Assembly (NCBI GenBank): GCA_002344965.1
Contig: DDUU01000046.1
Span: forward strand, 1 to 64,000
Length of the DNA: 64,000 bases
DNA from: Candidatus Tepidiaquacellales bacterium UBA2330
Lineage (GTDB): Bacteria; Bacteroidota; Ignavibacteria; Tepidaquicellales; Tepidaquicellaceae
Direction of reading: 5' to 3'
How positions within the stretch are numbered: the stretch's first letter is position 1; every line of letters starts with the position of its first letter. The position numbers and the translations under genes were made by a program. Under the pieces are notes generated by a model. The model was not told the DNA's origin. It searched no databases and worked only from the letters and a program-made list of their open reading frames with translations. This document shows, piece by piece, positions 17,314 to 26,623 of the stretch.

Positions 17314-17386
17314 AGCGGGAGACGAGACTCGAACTCGCGACCAACAGCTTGGAAGGCTGTGACTCTACCAACTGAGTTACTCCCGC
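17314..17386 (-). tRNA. tRNA-Gly (TCC)
   Basis: A 73-base cloverleaf on the minus strand: acceptor GCGGGAG, D arm AACTCAGTTGG, anticodon loop CTTCCAA with anticodon TCC, T arm GCGAGTTCGAGTCTCGT. CCA is not encoded. It lies 16 bases from tRNA-Thr. Confidence 0.95.
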
Positions 17387-17511
17387 ATATTTTTTTTCCT
17401 TTTCTTGTTTTAAAAAATTGTTTCCCTGACTTTTTCAAAACCTTTTTGTCTCTTTGAAAAATACAAACAAGATAATTCTGCCAGACAAAATAACCCGGAA
17501 AAAAATGTATG

Positions 17512-17594
17512 TGGGTAGGGAAGGATTCGAACCTCCGAAGACCTGAGTCGACAGATTTACAGTCTGTTGCGTTTAACCACTTCGCTACCTACCC
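17512..17594 (-). tRNA. tRNA-Tyr (GTA)
   Basis: An 83-base class II tRNA on the minus strand: acceptor GGGTAGG pairs with CCTACCC, anticodon loop CTGTAAA with anticodon GTA, a long variable arm (CGACTCAGGTCTTCG region) and T arm GAGGTTCGAATCCTT. It is the first gene behind the promoter at 17620-17648. Confidence 0.95.
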
Positions 17595-17619
17595 GCTTTA
17601 AACCCAATTATTTCTTACC

Positions 17620-17648
17620 TATATAGCAAAGGACGTTAAAAATATCAA
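17620..17648 (-). promoter_or_regulatory. Sigma-70-type promoter of the tRNA/secE/ribosomal operon
   Basis: The minus strand has TTGATA (17643-17648), a 17-base spacer and TATATA (17620-17625). A start about seven bases downstream would place tRNA-Tyr some 18 bases from the 5' end. The position, ahead of the whole tRNA-rpmG-secE-nusG-rpl-rpoB string, supports it. Confidence 0.65.
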
Positions 17649-17744
17649 AATTAACATTTTAAATCAACTCATATTTTGATATTTGCCAAGCTTTTTTGAT
17701 TGTATTAAAAAGAGGTGTCAGATCTGTAAAAAAATGTTTTTTAA

Positions 17745-19229
17745 TTAAAGCAAATTCAGCTTAAACAAACTGTCTATTTTGACTTTCTGATCACGAAGAT
17801 TGTTTATTCTCTCAAGTATAGACTGTCTTTCATCACTGCTATATAGTTTTTCTTCAACATTATCCGAAATTACTTCATACAGAGCAAGGTTAATTTCTTT
17901 TCCAAAATCCTTGTAATTATAATCACCTTTTCTTTCAGTGTTAACCAGTATCGCCTGTCCGACGGTATAATCTCCGTCATTATTTCTTATTGCTACTACT
18001 GTCCTTGAGTCAGGCTCTCTGCAAAGGTATATCCCGTCATCCCTTATTTCAGTTACTCTTGCTGAAATAATCCTCGTAATGGATCCCGGATTTCCGGACG
18101 AACTTAAATTAACAAGCATTTTATCCTGCTCCCTGATTTCTCTTTCCAGCTCATTATACTTTACAACCGATGATATCTTCTTGTTTAATAAACTTATATT
18201 TGCCTCAAGTATATTTATATCCCGGTACATTGCAGTCTCGGGAAATACTGTCAAAATTAGTTTTGCATTATTAAGTTCATTTAGTGACTCGCTGAATTTC
18301 CCAAGTCCGTTCAGCTTCTTTCCGTTCGATACTTTCTGTGAATATTCACCGTAAGCAACATTGTATATATTGTTAAACAAAATTTTCGCTTCTTCAGGAT
18401 CCAGAGTGCTTTTAATTTTATTATAATATTTTAAAGCAAGCTTCCAGTCTTCTTTATAATAATTACTGGCAATCTGAAATGAATAATTATTTATTCTGTC
18501 TAATGCTTTTGATTTATTTTTACCGTCTGAATAATTCCTGAGAAAGGTCTCATACTTTCCAATCATTTTTTCCATTGTTCTGAGATCATTTGCTTTGTCT
18601 GTCTTTACCAGCTCAGCATAATCCCTGTCCTCTTTTAATATAAAAGTATAATATCCCAGATAGCCCAGCGCTGAAAGAATTGCAATAATAACTACTATTA
18701 TCAGAATGTTTGTATAAAGTCTTCTTCGTCTCTGCTCCGGGATTTTTTCTCTTATTACATCAAGTCTGGTATTTACGAAATTTGTCTCCGTCTCATCTGT
18801 ATATTTTATAACATTTTTATAATAGATCTCAGCCGCCTTATAATCTTTGTTCCCAAATGCCTCGTCACCGCTGCTCATAAGATTGATCTTGTTATTGATC
18901 AGCGCTACAGCTTTGTTGTAAAGATTTTTTAATTCGGAATTTCTTCTGTCAAGCTTCAGATATTGCTTGCCTTCAAAGATAGCTTCCGAAAACTGATTCC
19001 TGTTTATAAGGTATTCAATATTTATAATTGCTTCCCTGATCGTAACTTCATCGTTTTCATCCCTTATCTTTTCCCCGCAGCCGTATACAGCACAGCCTTT
19101 GTTTTCAGCCCAGCAGTCTCTGTGATAAGGCGAACTGCATGAATTGCAGAAAATTGCTTCTGCGTCATTTTTTATTGGCATCTGACAAAATGTGCAGATA
19201 TTCTTGACCGGCTTTAAGAGATCGTCCAT
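17745..19229 (-). CDS. Membrane-anchored RING-like zinc-finger protein
   Basis: The 494-residue protein starts with a zinc-finger-like module: ligand candidates C12, C15, C28, C31, H36, C39, C46 and C51 (C4HC3 order), with the HRDCW motif typical of the prokaryotic RING family. Helical, tetratricopeptide-like sequence follows (about 64-165, with AIFEGKQYLKLD and AAEIYYKNVIKY), then one membrane span (171-198) preceded by RRRR, so the finger should face the cytoplasm. Beyond the span lies a long helical part with TPR-like YxxALKYYNKI repeats and coiled-coil character, ending in a small beta-rich section (VGQAILVN). It is separated from the tRNA operon by 97 bases before that promoter. Function unknown; a scaffold or adaptor in envelope stress or protein turnover is possible but is inference. 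Confidence 0.75.
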   Translation of the reverse strand: MDDLLKPVKNICTFCQMPIKNDAEAIFCNSCSSPYHRDCWAENKGCAVYGCGEKIRDENDEVTIREAIINIEYLINRNQFSEAIFEGKQYLKLDRRNSELKNLYNKAVALINNKINLMSSGDEAFGNKDYKAAEIYYKNVIKYTDETETNFVNTRLDVIREKIPEQRRRRLYTNILIIVVIIAILSALGYLGYYTFILKEDRDYAELVKTDKANDLRTMEKMIGKYETFLRNYSDGKNKSKALDRINNYSFQIASNYYKEDWKLALKYYNKIKSTLDPEEAKILFNNIYNVAYGEYSQKVSNGKKLNGLGKFSESLNELNNAKLILTVFPETAMYRDINILEANISLLNKKISSVVKYNELEREIREQDKMLVNLSSSGNPGSITRIISARVTEIRDDGIYLCREPDSRTVVAIRNNDGDYTVGQAILVNTERKGDYNYKDFGKEINLALYEVISDNVEEKLYSSDERQSILERINNLRDQKVKIDSLFKLNLL

Positions 19230-19278
19230 TGATTGGAAATATTAAAATCCCGAGTAGTTTTTTTAAAAATAGTAAATT

Positions 19279-20052
19279 TCAAATTCCGCTGAAATACAAT
19301 TTAATTATTATACTTATGCCTAAAATTACCAACAGCATTCCCATTGCATTGTTTAGAATTTTTAATGCTGCCGGATTTATTTTAAGTGAATTTTTTGAAA
19401 CGAAATTAACTAGCAAATAAAACCAGAATGTAGCTCCGGTAAATACTCCGATCGCAAGGAATAATCCGGTGAAAAAATTTGAATCAATCATGCCGTAACT
19501 TTTCAGATAACTTACTATAGCAAACCATGATGCCGGTAAAGTCGGTGATGAAAGACAGGATACTATACCTGCAATAAAACTCATTGTAACATTACTGTGA
19601 TGCTTTTCTAAAACATTTGAATGTAAAATTTTATCAATTCGCGATTCCGTTTTCTTGAATACTTTTTCAACTTTATCATACTTTTCCTTGAATTCCGCTT
19701 TTTCAGGTTCTGCAAGATGCTGTGAAAAGTCCTGCTTTGTATATATAATGATAAACCCGTATATAATAATAAACAAACTTCCGCACAATGCCAGTATAAG
19801 TTTCAGTATATCAGAGTTATCAGAAAAGTAATTATGAATTGTATCGGGCAGCAGAGTTGCTATCAGAGCGACTCCTCCGAATGAAACTAAAATATAAATC
19901 ATATCCATAAAACCCGCTCCCGCCCCTATTGCTATACCGTTTTTTATCTGATTCTTTAATCCTTTCTGTATAATCTGAAAATAAGTCGGTCCCAGCGGCG
20001 GTATTGTTACAATGAAACCTAAAATTATACCTAATATTAATCCTGATATCAA
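19279..20052 (-). CDS. LysE/RhtB-type membrane exporter
   Basis: This 257-residue protein has about six membrane spans. The N-terminal motif IVTIPPLGPTYFQIIQKGLK resembles the LysE-family signature GPxxxxxxxxGL, and GIAIGAGAGFMDMIYIL matches the second conserved span. Family members export amino acids or related small compounds across the inner membrane. A charged cytoplasmic loop of some 40 residues (about 108-150, QHLAEPEKAEFKEKYDKVEK) is longer than is usual. Substrate not predictable. It is read toward the RING-like gene, 49 bases away. Confidence 0.7.
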   Translation of the reverse strand: MISGLILGIILGFIVTIPPLGPTYFQIIQKGLKNQIKNGIAIGAGAGFMDMIYILVSFGGVALIATLLPDTIHNYFSDNSDILKLILALCGSLFIIIYGFIIIYTKQDFSQHLAEPEKAEFKEKYDKVEKVFKKTESRIDKILHSNVLEKHHSNVTMSFIAGIVSCLSSPTLPASWFAIVSYLKSYGMIDSNFFTGLFLAIGVFTGATFWFYLLVNFVSKNSLKINPAALKILNNAMGMLLVILGISIIIKLYFSGI

Positions 20053-20145
20053 ATAAAAATTTTAGTTAAATTAGGTAAACACATTTTCATATTCAATTAA
20101 ATTGATTTAATTCCAATTGCAGATTTTTTTTCTGCATATTTACAA

Positions 20146-20388
20146 ATGAATGTAAAAAAAATTCTGGCTGCTGTTTTTATAGTTTTTTCTCTTTCGTTTT
20201 CCTATTCTAATGTGATTTATACTTCGTATCAGAAGCAGGCAGTTGTATATTCAATAGAATCAGATAAAGATAATATTACTGATGGGTTCTTAAAAGATAA
20301 TGATAAAATCAGAAAGAAAATTTCCTTGTCGTTGTCCGTTAGAATTTTCATTCTGAATTCAGAGAAAATTTATTTTAATTCTTCCTGA
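20146..20388 (+). CDS. Small exported protein of unknown function (tentative)
   Basis: An 80-residue frame starts MNVKKILAAVFIVFSLSFSYS, a convincing signal peptide, followed by about 60 residues with no known motif. The leader just ahead of the start contains a hairpin, TGCAGA-T7-TCTGCA (20118-20136). It is divergent from the LysE-type gene and convergent with the lipoprotein gene. No clear ribosome site was seen. It could be a chance frame. Confidence 0.4.
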   Translation: MNVKKILAAVFIVFSLSFSYSNVIYTSYQKQAVVYSIESDKDNITDGFLKDNDKIRKKISLSLSVRIFILNSEKIYFNSS

Positions 20389-20436
20389 ATATTACAGGTA
20401 TAACTTTTTGAATTCGACTACTTTTTTTAAAAATTC

Positions 20437-21048
20437 TTATCTGAATTCTTTATCAATAACATCAATCTCTCCCGGATATGAAATTCCTCCGAGAAATGTA
20501 TCTATAGTCGGTTTGATTTTTAAAGTAAGCCTTGAGCTCGTGCCGGACTTTCCTCCTATAGCAAGAGCAAGATTAATAATATTTTCATAACTGTTATCAG
20601 TAAAGATCCGGAGAAGGTCAAATGAAACCGGGATCGGGATAGTAGTTGATTTTCCAACACCCGGGACTTCTATGGTTTTATCAATTTCACCCGTAATGAT
20701 TTCCTTGTTGTCGATTAAAAGTCTCCAGTCCAGTCCTTTAATAAGCGAAGAAGATTCCTTCGAACCGCCGGGATAAGTGTCAGGATTTTTTGCGATTAGA
20801 TTAACTGTGAATTTTGTAGGAAGCTGTCCGGAAGCAAATGCCGCAAGTAATTTACCGCCGTCCAGAATATTCAGATCATCAAGTGAACTAATATTATTCA
20901 GCTTGACCCCGGCTAAATTTAATCCGTCTACTTTACCCAGTTTAAACTTCAGTCTCTGAGCATTTTCCATTGTATCCTTTATGCCGGAACATCCGGTTAT
21001 CATTACAGGAATCAGTAATATCAAAAAATAAAATCCGGTTTTTTTCAT
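20437..21048 (-). CDS. Lipoprotein, LEA14/WHy-like
   Basis: The 203-residue protein has a lipoprotein signal ending in VMITGC (acylated Cys20). The mature part contains GKVDGLNLAGVKLNNIS, LTVNLIAKNPDTYP-like sequence (FTVNLIAKNPDTYP) and a DWRLLIDNKEIITGEID strand pair. This resembles the LEA14/WHy fold, in which a strand with N-P is followed by a short internal reference to a default quantity. Such lipoproteins are common in this group of phyla and of unknown role. It stands alone between tRNA-Ser and a small convergent frame. Confidence 0.7.
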   Translation of the reverse strand: MKKTGFYFLILLIPVMITGCSGIKDTMENAQRLKFKLGKVDGLNLAGVKLNNISSLDDLNILDGGKLLAAFASGQLPTKFTVNLIAKNPDTYPGGSKESSSLIKGLDWRLLIDNKEIITGEIDKTIEVPGVGKSTTIPIPVSFDLLRIFTDNSYENIINLALAIGGKSGTSSRLTLKIKPTIDTFLGGISYPGEIDVIDKEFR

Positions 21049-21157
21049 ATAATAATTTTAAAGGTTTATTAAAATTTAAAAAGCCCGAACTGAATAATAA
21101 TATTCTGCTGCGGACTTTTAAAATTAGATCAATATTTCACAGTTACACTGTTTATTG

Positions 21158-21244
21158 CAGAGAGAGAGGGATTCGAACCCCCGGTGACCGTAAGGCCACA
21201 ACGGTTTTCAAGACCGCCGCATTCAACCACTCTGCCATCTCTCT
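21158..21244 (-). tRNA. tRNA-Ser (TGA)
   Basis: An 87-base class II tRNA on the minus strand: acceptor AGAGAGA pairs with TCTCTCT, anticodon loop CTTGAAA with anticodon TGA, long variable arm (GGCCTTACGGTC) and T arm GGGGGTTCGAATCCCTC. CCA is not encoded; discriminator G. Confidence 0.95.
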
Positions 21245-21377
21245 GTTACGTTTTTAAAACTTTTACAAAATTACGAAATTGGATTCACAAATTAAAGAAA
21301 TAAAAGATATTAATTTGTTAAATATCCTGTCAGTCTGTTTATATAAATTTTATTAAATGTTTTTTTTCAGTCAAAAG

Positions 21378-22067
21378 TCAGATTAATCTGTATTTTATTC
21401 CGTTAAGTTCTTCAGTTAATCCGCTTAATCCGAAGTTTCCAATCCTTGTTCTTCTCAATGTCTTAAGATATCCTCCCGTTCCGAGTCTTTCGCCGAAGTC
21501 ATTTGCAATTGACCTTATATATGTACCTTTGCTGCTGCTGATCCTAAAATATAATTCTGTATCATTGATTCTTTTTACTTCAAATTCAGATATAATAATT
21601 TTTCTCGGTTCCCTTACCACTTCCTTTCCTTTTCTGGCAAGTTTATATAGCGGCTTTCCTTTTTGCTTTATTGCTGAATACATCGGCGGAGTCTGTTCCA
21701 CCTCTCCGATGAATGTCTTTCTGACCCTTTCAATATCAGCATCGTTAATATTTATTTCATCAGTAATTATTTCTTCATCTGTTTCAGTATCAAAACTTTT
21801 TGTAACTGCTCCAATTCTTATCGTGCCTTCATATTCCTTATCAAGGATTAATATATCGTTTATCTCCTTAGTTTTTTTATCCGTACAGAGTATTAGCAGC
21901 CCGGTCGCCCGCGGATCCAGTGTGCCGGAATGACCTATCTTCTTTATTGAAAACTCTCTTTTAAAAATTCTTACCACATCTGCGCTTGTGAGATCTAGCG
22001 GCTTGTCGGCTAAAATTATTCTGTTTGATAAATCAGAGATGACGTTACCGGTCAGATCAGAATTCAT
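21378..22067 (-). CDS. truB: tRNA pseudouridine-55 synthase TruB
   Basis: The 229-residue protein forms pseudouridine 55 in the T loop of tRNAs. The catalytic aspartate is D51 in GHSGTLDPRATG, and the family segments TPPMYSAIKQKGKPLYKLAR and RISSSKGTYIRSIANDFG are present. The enzyme is of the short type that lacks most of the C-terminal PUA region. It is the last gene of rimP-nusA-infB-rbfA-truB, ten bases after rbfA. Confidence 0.97.
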   Translation of the reverse strand: MNSDLTGNVISDLSNRIILADKPLDLTSADVVRIFKREFSIKKIGHSGTLDPRATGLLILCTDKKTKEINDILILDKEYEGTIRIGAVTKSFDTETDEEIITDEININDADIERVRKTFIGEVEQTPPMYSAIKQKGKPLYKLARKGKEVVREPRKIIISEFEVKRINDTELYFRISSSKGTYIRSIANDFGERLGTGGYLKTLRRTRIGNFGLSGLTEELNGIKYRLI

Positions 22068-22076
22068 TAAATGGTA

Positions 22077-22451
22077 TTATTGGGATTGATCCTGATCTTT
22101 TTCCTTTACCTGTATTTCGTTCAGCAGTTTCTGGATCTTATCCGCATACTCTATAGTATCGTCATGAAAAAACTGAAGTTCAGGCATATATTTAAGTATG
22201 ATCAGCTTAGCAAGTAAAAATCTAATGTGCTTCTTTTTTCCTTCAAGTTTTTCCAGACATTCTTCCACAGGAATTTTATTCCCGAGAAAACTCAGATAAA
22301 TTTTTGCAATCTTCAGATCCGGCGTAACAATAACTTTTGCAACTGTAACAAGACCTAATCCGCTTATCTCAGAAAGATCTTTGGACATTGCCTGACTAAG
22401 TTTATTCTTTATTTCCTGAGCAACTTTTTCCGTTCTTACGGACATATACAA
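22077..22451 (-). CDS. rbfA: Ribosome-binding factor A
   Basis: The 124-residue protein is RbfA, a KH-type factor for maturation of the 30S subunit at 16S rRNA. It shows RTEKVAQEIKNKLSQAMSKD at the start, VTVAKVIVTPDLKIAKIYLS in the centre and LKYMPELQFFHDDTIEYADK near the end, all family hallmarks. It is placed between infB and truB; the first three residues allow an alternative start at the second Met (MSVRTEK). Confidence 0.96.
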   Translation of the reverse strand: MYMSVRTEKVAQEIKNKLSQAMSKDLSEISGLGLVTVAKVIVTPDLKIAKIYLSFLGNKIPVEECLEKLEGKKKHIRFLLAKLIILKYMPELQFFHDDTIEYADKIQKLLNEIQVKEKDQDQSQ

Positions 22452-22473
22452 TTTTCAGTTTACTTCAAATTAT

Positions 22474-25338
22474 CTACTGAGGAGTAACAAGTTTTCTTTT
22501 TGTTTCAACAATTTTAAACGCTTCTATAATATCACCTACTTTAATGTCATTAAAATTTTCCAGTCCTATGCCGCACTCATATCCTGATTCCACTTCCCTA
22601 ACATCATCTTTTTCTCTTTTAAGGGATGAGATCCCGCCGTTGAATATCTGGAATCCGTCCCTCAGAAGTCTGACTTTGTTATTCCTGTTAATTTTGCCGT
22701 CCTGAACGTAACATCCCGCGATGTTGCCGATCTTCGGTACTTTGAAAATCTGCCGCACTTCAACCGTAGCAGTAACTTCCTCAGATATATCAGGAGCCAG
22801 CATTCCTTCAAGAGCAGTTTTTATTTCATCAATAAGCGTATAAATAATAGTATATAATCTTATATCAATTTTATTCTTCTCCGCTAGTTTTCTTGCTTTA
22901 AGATTCGGTCTTACGCTGAATCCGATTACAATCGCTCCGGACGCTTCAGCAAGCAGTATATCCGATTCGCTAATTGTGCCGACCGCTTTGTGAATAACAG
23001 AAACTTTAGTCTCGCTTGTAGTAAGCTTATGCAGTGAATCAGCCAATGCTTCCGCCGATCCGTCCGTATCAGCTTTAAGAATTATTTTGAGCTCTACCTG
23101 CCTGCCTTCCTGTATCTGTTTTGAAATATCATCAAGCGTAACAAACTTAACCTGTCTGAAGTCCTGTTCGCGCTTGAGCTGCTGTCTTTTCAAAGAAAGA
23201 TTTTTTGTATCCCTTTCATTTTCAAGCACAACAAATGTATCTCCCGCCTGCGGGACACCGTCAAAGCCAAGCACTACTACCGGAGTTGAAGAAGCCGCCG
23301 TCTCCAGCGCATGCTCTCTTTCATCAAACATTGCTCTTACTTTGCCGCTGTATATTCCCGCTATAAATGAATCCCCTATTCTCAGTACTCCCTTCTGAAC
23401 TAATACTGTTGCAATCGGACCTCTTCCTTTGTCAAGTTTCGCTTCAAGTACAACTCCTCTTGCTGATTTAGACAAATTGGTTTTTAATTCGAGTAGTTCA
23501 GCTTCGACAAGTATTTTCTCTAATAGCTTATCTATATTCATTCCCATCTTTGCGGAAATTTCAACAGACTGGTATTTCCCGCCCCATTCTTCTACAAGAA
23601 CATCTTTCTCGGATAACTGCTGTCTGATCCTGTCAGAATTTGAATCCGGCTTATCAACTTTGTTAATTGCAATAATTATTGGAACATTTGCTGCTCTTGC
23701 GTGATTGATAGCTTCAATAGTCTGCGGCATTACATTATCATCCGCCGCTACGACGAGCACAACAATATCCGCCGCCTGTCCTCCTCTTGCTCTCATTGCC
23801 GTAAATGCTTCGTGACCGGGCGTATCAAGGAAACTGATTTCTTTGCCCGAATCCATTCGGACTTTATAAGCTCCTATGTGCTGCGTAATACCGCCTGCTT
23901 CACCGGCTACTACATTCGTCTTTCTGATATAATCCAGCAAAGATGTCTTTCCGTGATCCACATGTCCCATAATTGTAACTACAGGAGCCCTGTCAGTAAG
24001 ATCTTCAGGTCTGTCCGGCTGTTCTTCAATTATATCTTCTTCATACTCTTTCGTAAATTCAATCTTAAATCCGAAATCACTTGATATAAGCTCAATAATA
24101 TCTTTCTCAAGTCTCTGATTTATAGATACCATTATTCCGAGTTTAAAACAGTTTTTTATAATTTCATTGGAATCAATCCCCATAAGGTTTGCAAGCTCTG
24201 CCGTAGAAAGAAATTCATTTACCTTAATGACATTTTTAGTTGCTTCTTTTAATTCCAGGATCTTTTTTTCTTCTTCAATTCTTTCTTTTTTCTTTCTCTT
24301 TCTTGCAATACTCCTTGCTGATGAACCTGTATCACCTTCTATCTTTGCATAAGTTTCTCTGATCGCTTCGTCAATTTCCTTCTGCGTTGCATCTTTTTCC
24401 CTGTGTCCTTTTTCGGATTTTATTCTTCTCTTTCTTTCAGATTCGGATTCAAATTTTTTCTTATCCCTGTCTTTTTTATCCCTGAATTTTCTGTCTTCAT
24501 GAAGTTTGTCAGTCAGATTCCTTTTTACAAACACTTCCTTTTTTTGTTCTTTTTTATCACCGGTTGGTTCAGGTTTCTGAGTGGACTTCTGTTTCTTCTT
24601 TTCCCTGATTACCTGATCTATGGTAATCTTTTCCGTTAGCTTTTTCTTATTTCTGTCGAAAGGTTTTTTAAATGTCTTCTGTGCTTCTCCTTTTTCCGTC
24701 CTGTCAAAACCCTGCTGAGGAGCAGATGTTTTGGGTTTATCTTCCGCTGAAGAAGTTACCGGTTTAATATCTGAACCAGCCGGTTTTGACTTATCATCAG
24801 ATGAAACCGGTTTCGGTTTTTCACCCTGCTTTAAAGTTTTATTCCTTTTAATATCTGAATCCGCTGCCGGTTTATCAGGTGTTTTCTTTGTGAATTTTGG
24901 TGCGGCTGTTGCAGTTTTTTTCGCAATTCTTTTATCTTTTTCTTTCTGTTCCTGATCCTTTATTGTCTTAGCCCTGTCACGGTATGCTAATAATTCCTGT
25001 TTTTTTCTTTCTTCTTCTTTTGTTTTTTGCTCTTCTTCAATTACTTTTCTTAACCTCTCCTGCTCTTCTAGTAATCTTTTCTCTTCATTCTCTTTGTCAA
25101 TTTTTTCCTGCGCATCTGAAAGTTCTACATGGAATTTTTCCACAAACTTTACGGACTTTTCCATTTTTTTATCTTCAAGCTCAATCTCTTTTCTGAAATT
25201 AGAATAGACCTTTGCCACAGTCTCTTCATTCAGAGCTGTATTGATTGTTGCATCCTCTATTCCAATAGACTTCAGATAATCAAGTATGACGTCTTTTGAA
25301 ACTTTGATCTCTCTTACTAATGCAATTACTTTTTTCAT
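22474..25338 (-). CDS. infB: Translation initiation factor IF-2
   Basis: The 954-residue protein contains an IF2N-type start (LVREIKVSKDVILDYLKSIG), a long charged Lys/Glu-rich linker (about 60-370), a second IF2N domain (FLSTAELANLMGIDSNEIIK), the G domain with GHVDHGKTSLLD, DTPGHEAF and NKVDK, and the usual C-terminal beta-barrel domains with the IF2-C segment GYECGIGLENFNDIKVGD. It delivers initiator tRNA to the 30S subunit. It lies between nusA and rbfA. The linker is low in complexity and varies freely among species. Confidence 0.98.
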   Translation of the reverse strand: MKKVIALVREIKVSKDVILDYLKSIGIEDATINTALNEETVAKVYSNFRKEIELEDKKMEKSVKFVEKFHVELSDAQEKIDKENEEKRLLEEQERLRKVIEEEQKTKEEERKKQELLAYRDRAKTIKDQEQKEKDKRIAKKTATAAPKFTKKTPDKPAADSDIKRNKTLKQGEKPKPVSSDDKSKPAGSDIKPVTSSAEDKPKTSAPQQGFDRTEKGEAQKTFKKPFDRNKKKLTEKITIDQVIREKKKQKSTQKPEPTGDKKEQKKEVFVKRNLTDKLHEDRKFRDKKDRDKKKFESESERKRRIKSEKGHREKDATQKEIDEAIRETYAKIEGDTGSSARSIARKRKKKERIEEEKKILELKEATKNVIKVNEFLSTAELANLMGIDSNEIIKNCFKLGIMVSINQRLEKDIIELISSDFGFKIEFTKEYEEDIIEEQPDRPEDLTDRAPVVTIMGHVDHGKTSLLDYIRKTNVVAGEAGGITQHIGAYKVRMDSGKEISFLDTPGHEAFTAMRARGGQAADIVVLVVAADDNVMPQTIEAINHARAANVPIIIAINKVDKPDSNSDRIRQQLSEKDVLVEEWGGKYQSVEISAKMGMNIDKLLEKILVEAELLELKTNLSKSARGVVLEAKLDKGRGPIATVLVQKGVLRIGDSFIAGIYSGKVRAMFDEREHALETAASSTPVVVLGFDGVPQAGDTFVVLENERDTKNLSLKRQQLKREQDFRQVKFVTLDDISKQIQEGRQVELKIILKADTDGSAEALADSLHKLTTSETKVSVIHKAVGTISESDILLAEASGAIVIGFSVRPNLKARKLAEKNKIDIRLYTIIYTLIDEIKTALEGMLAPDISEEVTATVEVRQIFKVPKIGNIAGCYVQDGKINRNNKVRLLRDGFQIFNGGISSLKREKDDVREVESGYECGIGLENFNDIKVGDIIEAFKIVETKRKLVTPQ

Positions 25339-25417
25339 ATTTTGTTAAAAATTTTTGCCGGTTTTAATTTAATAATTAACTTAATATTTACTGTAAATTA
25401 TTATCCGGTAAATAATA

Positions 25418-26602
25418 CTAACTCTTCGAATCAGTTTTTTCCACTTTATTGCCTTCTGCATCCTCATCTGAATCTTCATCATTTTCATCAGCAGACCCGT
25501 TCTCTTCTTCATCAGCATCCTGAATTTCTTCTTCCGGATCCTCTTCGTTGTCTTCTTCCTCTTCTTCCTTAACAGTTTCTCTGACAACATCTATCTGATA
25601 ACCAGTAAGTCTTGAAGCAAGCTTTATATTCTGACCGCTTTTCCCGATGATAAGACTTATCTGATCTTCGTCCGCATATATTTTGGCAATTTTATTTTCA
25701 TTGTCAAGTTCAATATCATTCAGCTTTGCAGGAGAAAGCGCTCTTGCAATATACAAAGCAGGATCTTCCGTATAATTTATAACATCAATATTTTCATTGC
25801 TAAGCTCTCTTACAATAGAATGAATCCTTATGCCTTTCATTCCCACACAGGCGCCGACTGCATCGACTCTGTCATCATTTGAGATCACGGAGATCTTGGC
25901 TCTTTCTCCCGGCTCTCTTGCAATACCTTTTATCTCTATAATGCCGTCGTATATTTCAGGTATCTCAAGTTCAAACAATTTATCAAGAAACTGCTCATCC
26001 GCTCTGGACACGATAATGAGCGGCGGACCTGACTGTCTTTTTTCTATGCTTTTTATAATAGCCCTTGTCGTGTCGCCTTTTTTATATTTCTCCTTAGGGA
26101 TCTGCTCGCCTTTAGGGAAAATGATTTCATTACTGTTATGTATTAATAAAATCGAAGTCGGCTTTATCTGATATATTTCACCTACAATAATCTCTCCGAC
26201 CTGATCTTTGTATGCATTATATGTGATTTCCTTTTCGATCTCTCTGATCTTCTGATTCAGATTCTGCTTTAGATTGATTACCATTCTTCTTCCGAAATCC
26301 TCGATCGGTATCTCTTCAGCAAAGTCATCGCCTATCTCAAAATTCTCGCCGGATTTCTCTTTGGCTGTTTCGATGTCAATTTCTTTATTGTGATCGGTAA
26401 CTTCTTCCACTACTACTTTATAAAGAAATATCTCGATCACGCCTTTATCCATATTCACCACTACATCAAAGTTAGCTTCAGGTCCGTATTTCTTCTCCAT
26501 CATTTTCTTAAACGAATCCTTTATCACGCTCGAAAGTATATCTCGGTCTATATTCTTTTCTTTTGCCATTTGTGAAAAGGCATCTACAATATCCGATTTC
26601 AT
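25418..26602 (-). CDS. nusA: Transcription factor NusA
   Basis: The 394-residue protein has the N-terminal polymerase-binding domain (1-130), an S1 domain (about 135-200, GEIIVGEIYQIKPTSILL), and two KH domains (VGACVGMKGIRIHSIVREL; LIIGKSGQNIKLASRLTGY). It ends in an acidic tail of some 45 residues rich in Glu/Asp instead of the AR repeats of E. coli. It controls pausing, termination and antitermination. It follows rimP by 21 bases. Confidence 0.97.
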   Translation of the reverse strand: MKSDIVDAFSQMAKEKNIDRDILSSVIKDSFKKMMEKKYGPEANFDVVVNMDKGVIEIFLYKVVVEEVTDHNKEIDIETAKEKSGENFEIGDDFAEEIPIEDFGRRMVINLKQNLNQKIREIEKEITYNAYKDQVGEIIVGEIYQIKPTSILLIHNSNEIIFPKGEQIPKEKYKKGDTTRAIIKSIEKRQSGPPLIIVSRADEQFLDKLFELEIPEIYDGIIEIKGIAREPGERAKISVISNDDRVDAVGACVGMKGIRIHSIVRELSNENIDVINYTEDPALYIARALSPAKLNDIELDNENKIAKIYADEDQISLIIGKSGQNIKLASRLTGYQIDVVRETVKEEEEEDNEEDPEEEIQDADEEENGSADENDEDSDEDAEGNKVEKTDSKS

Positions 26603-26623
26603 TTTATTTAATTCTTTATTTTT

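Noticed and set aside
25381..25590. Very basic Lys/Arg-rich 69-residue minus-strand frame
   Set aside because: It is another frame of the low-complexity acidic tail of nusA; the Glu/Asp codons read as Lys/Arg when shifted.
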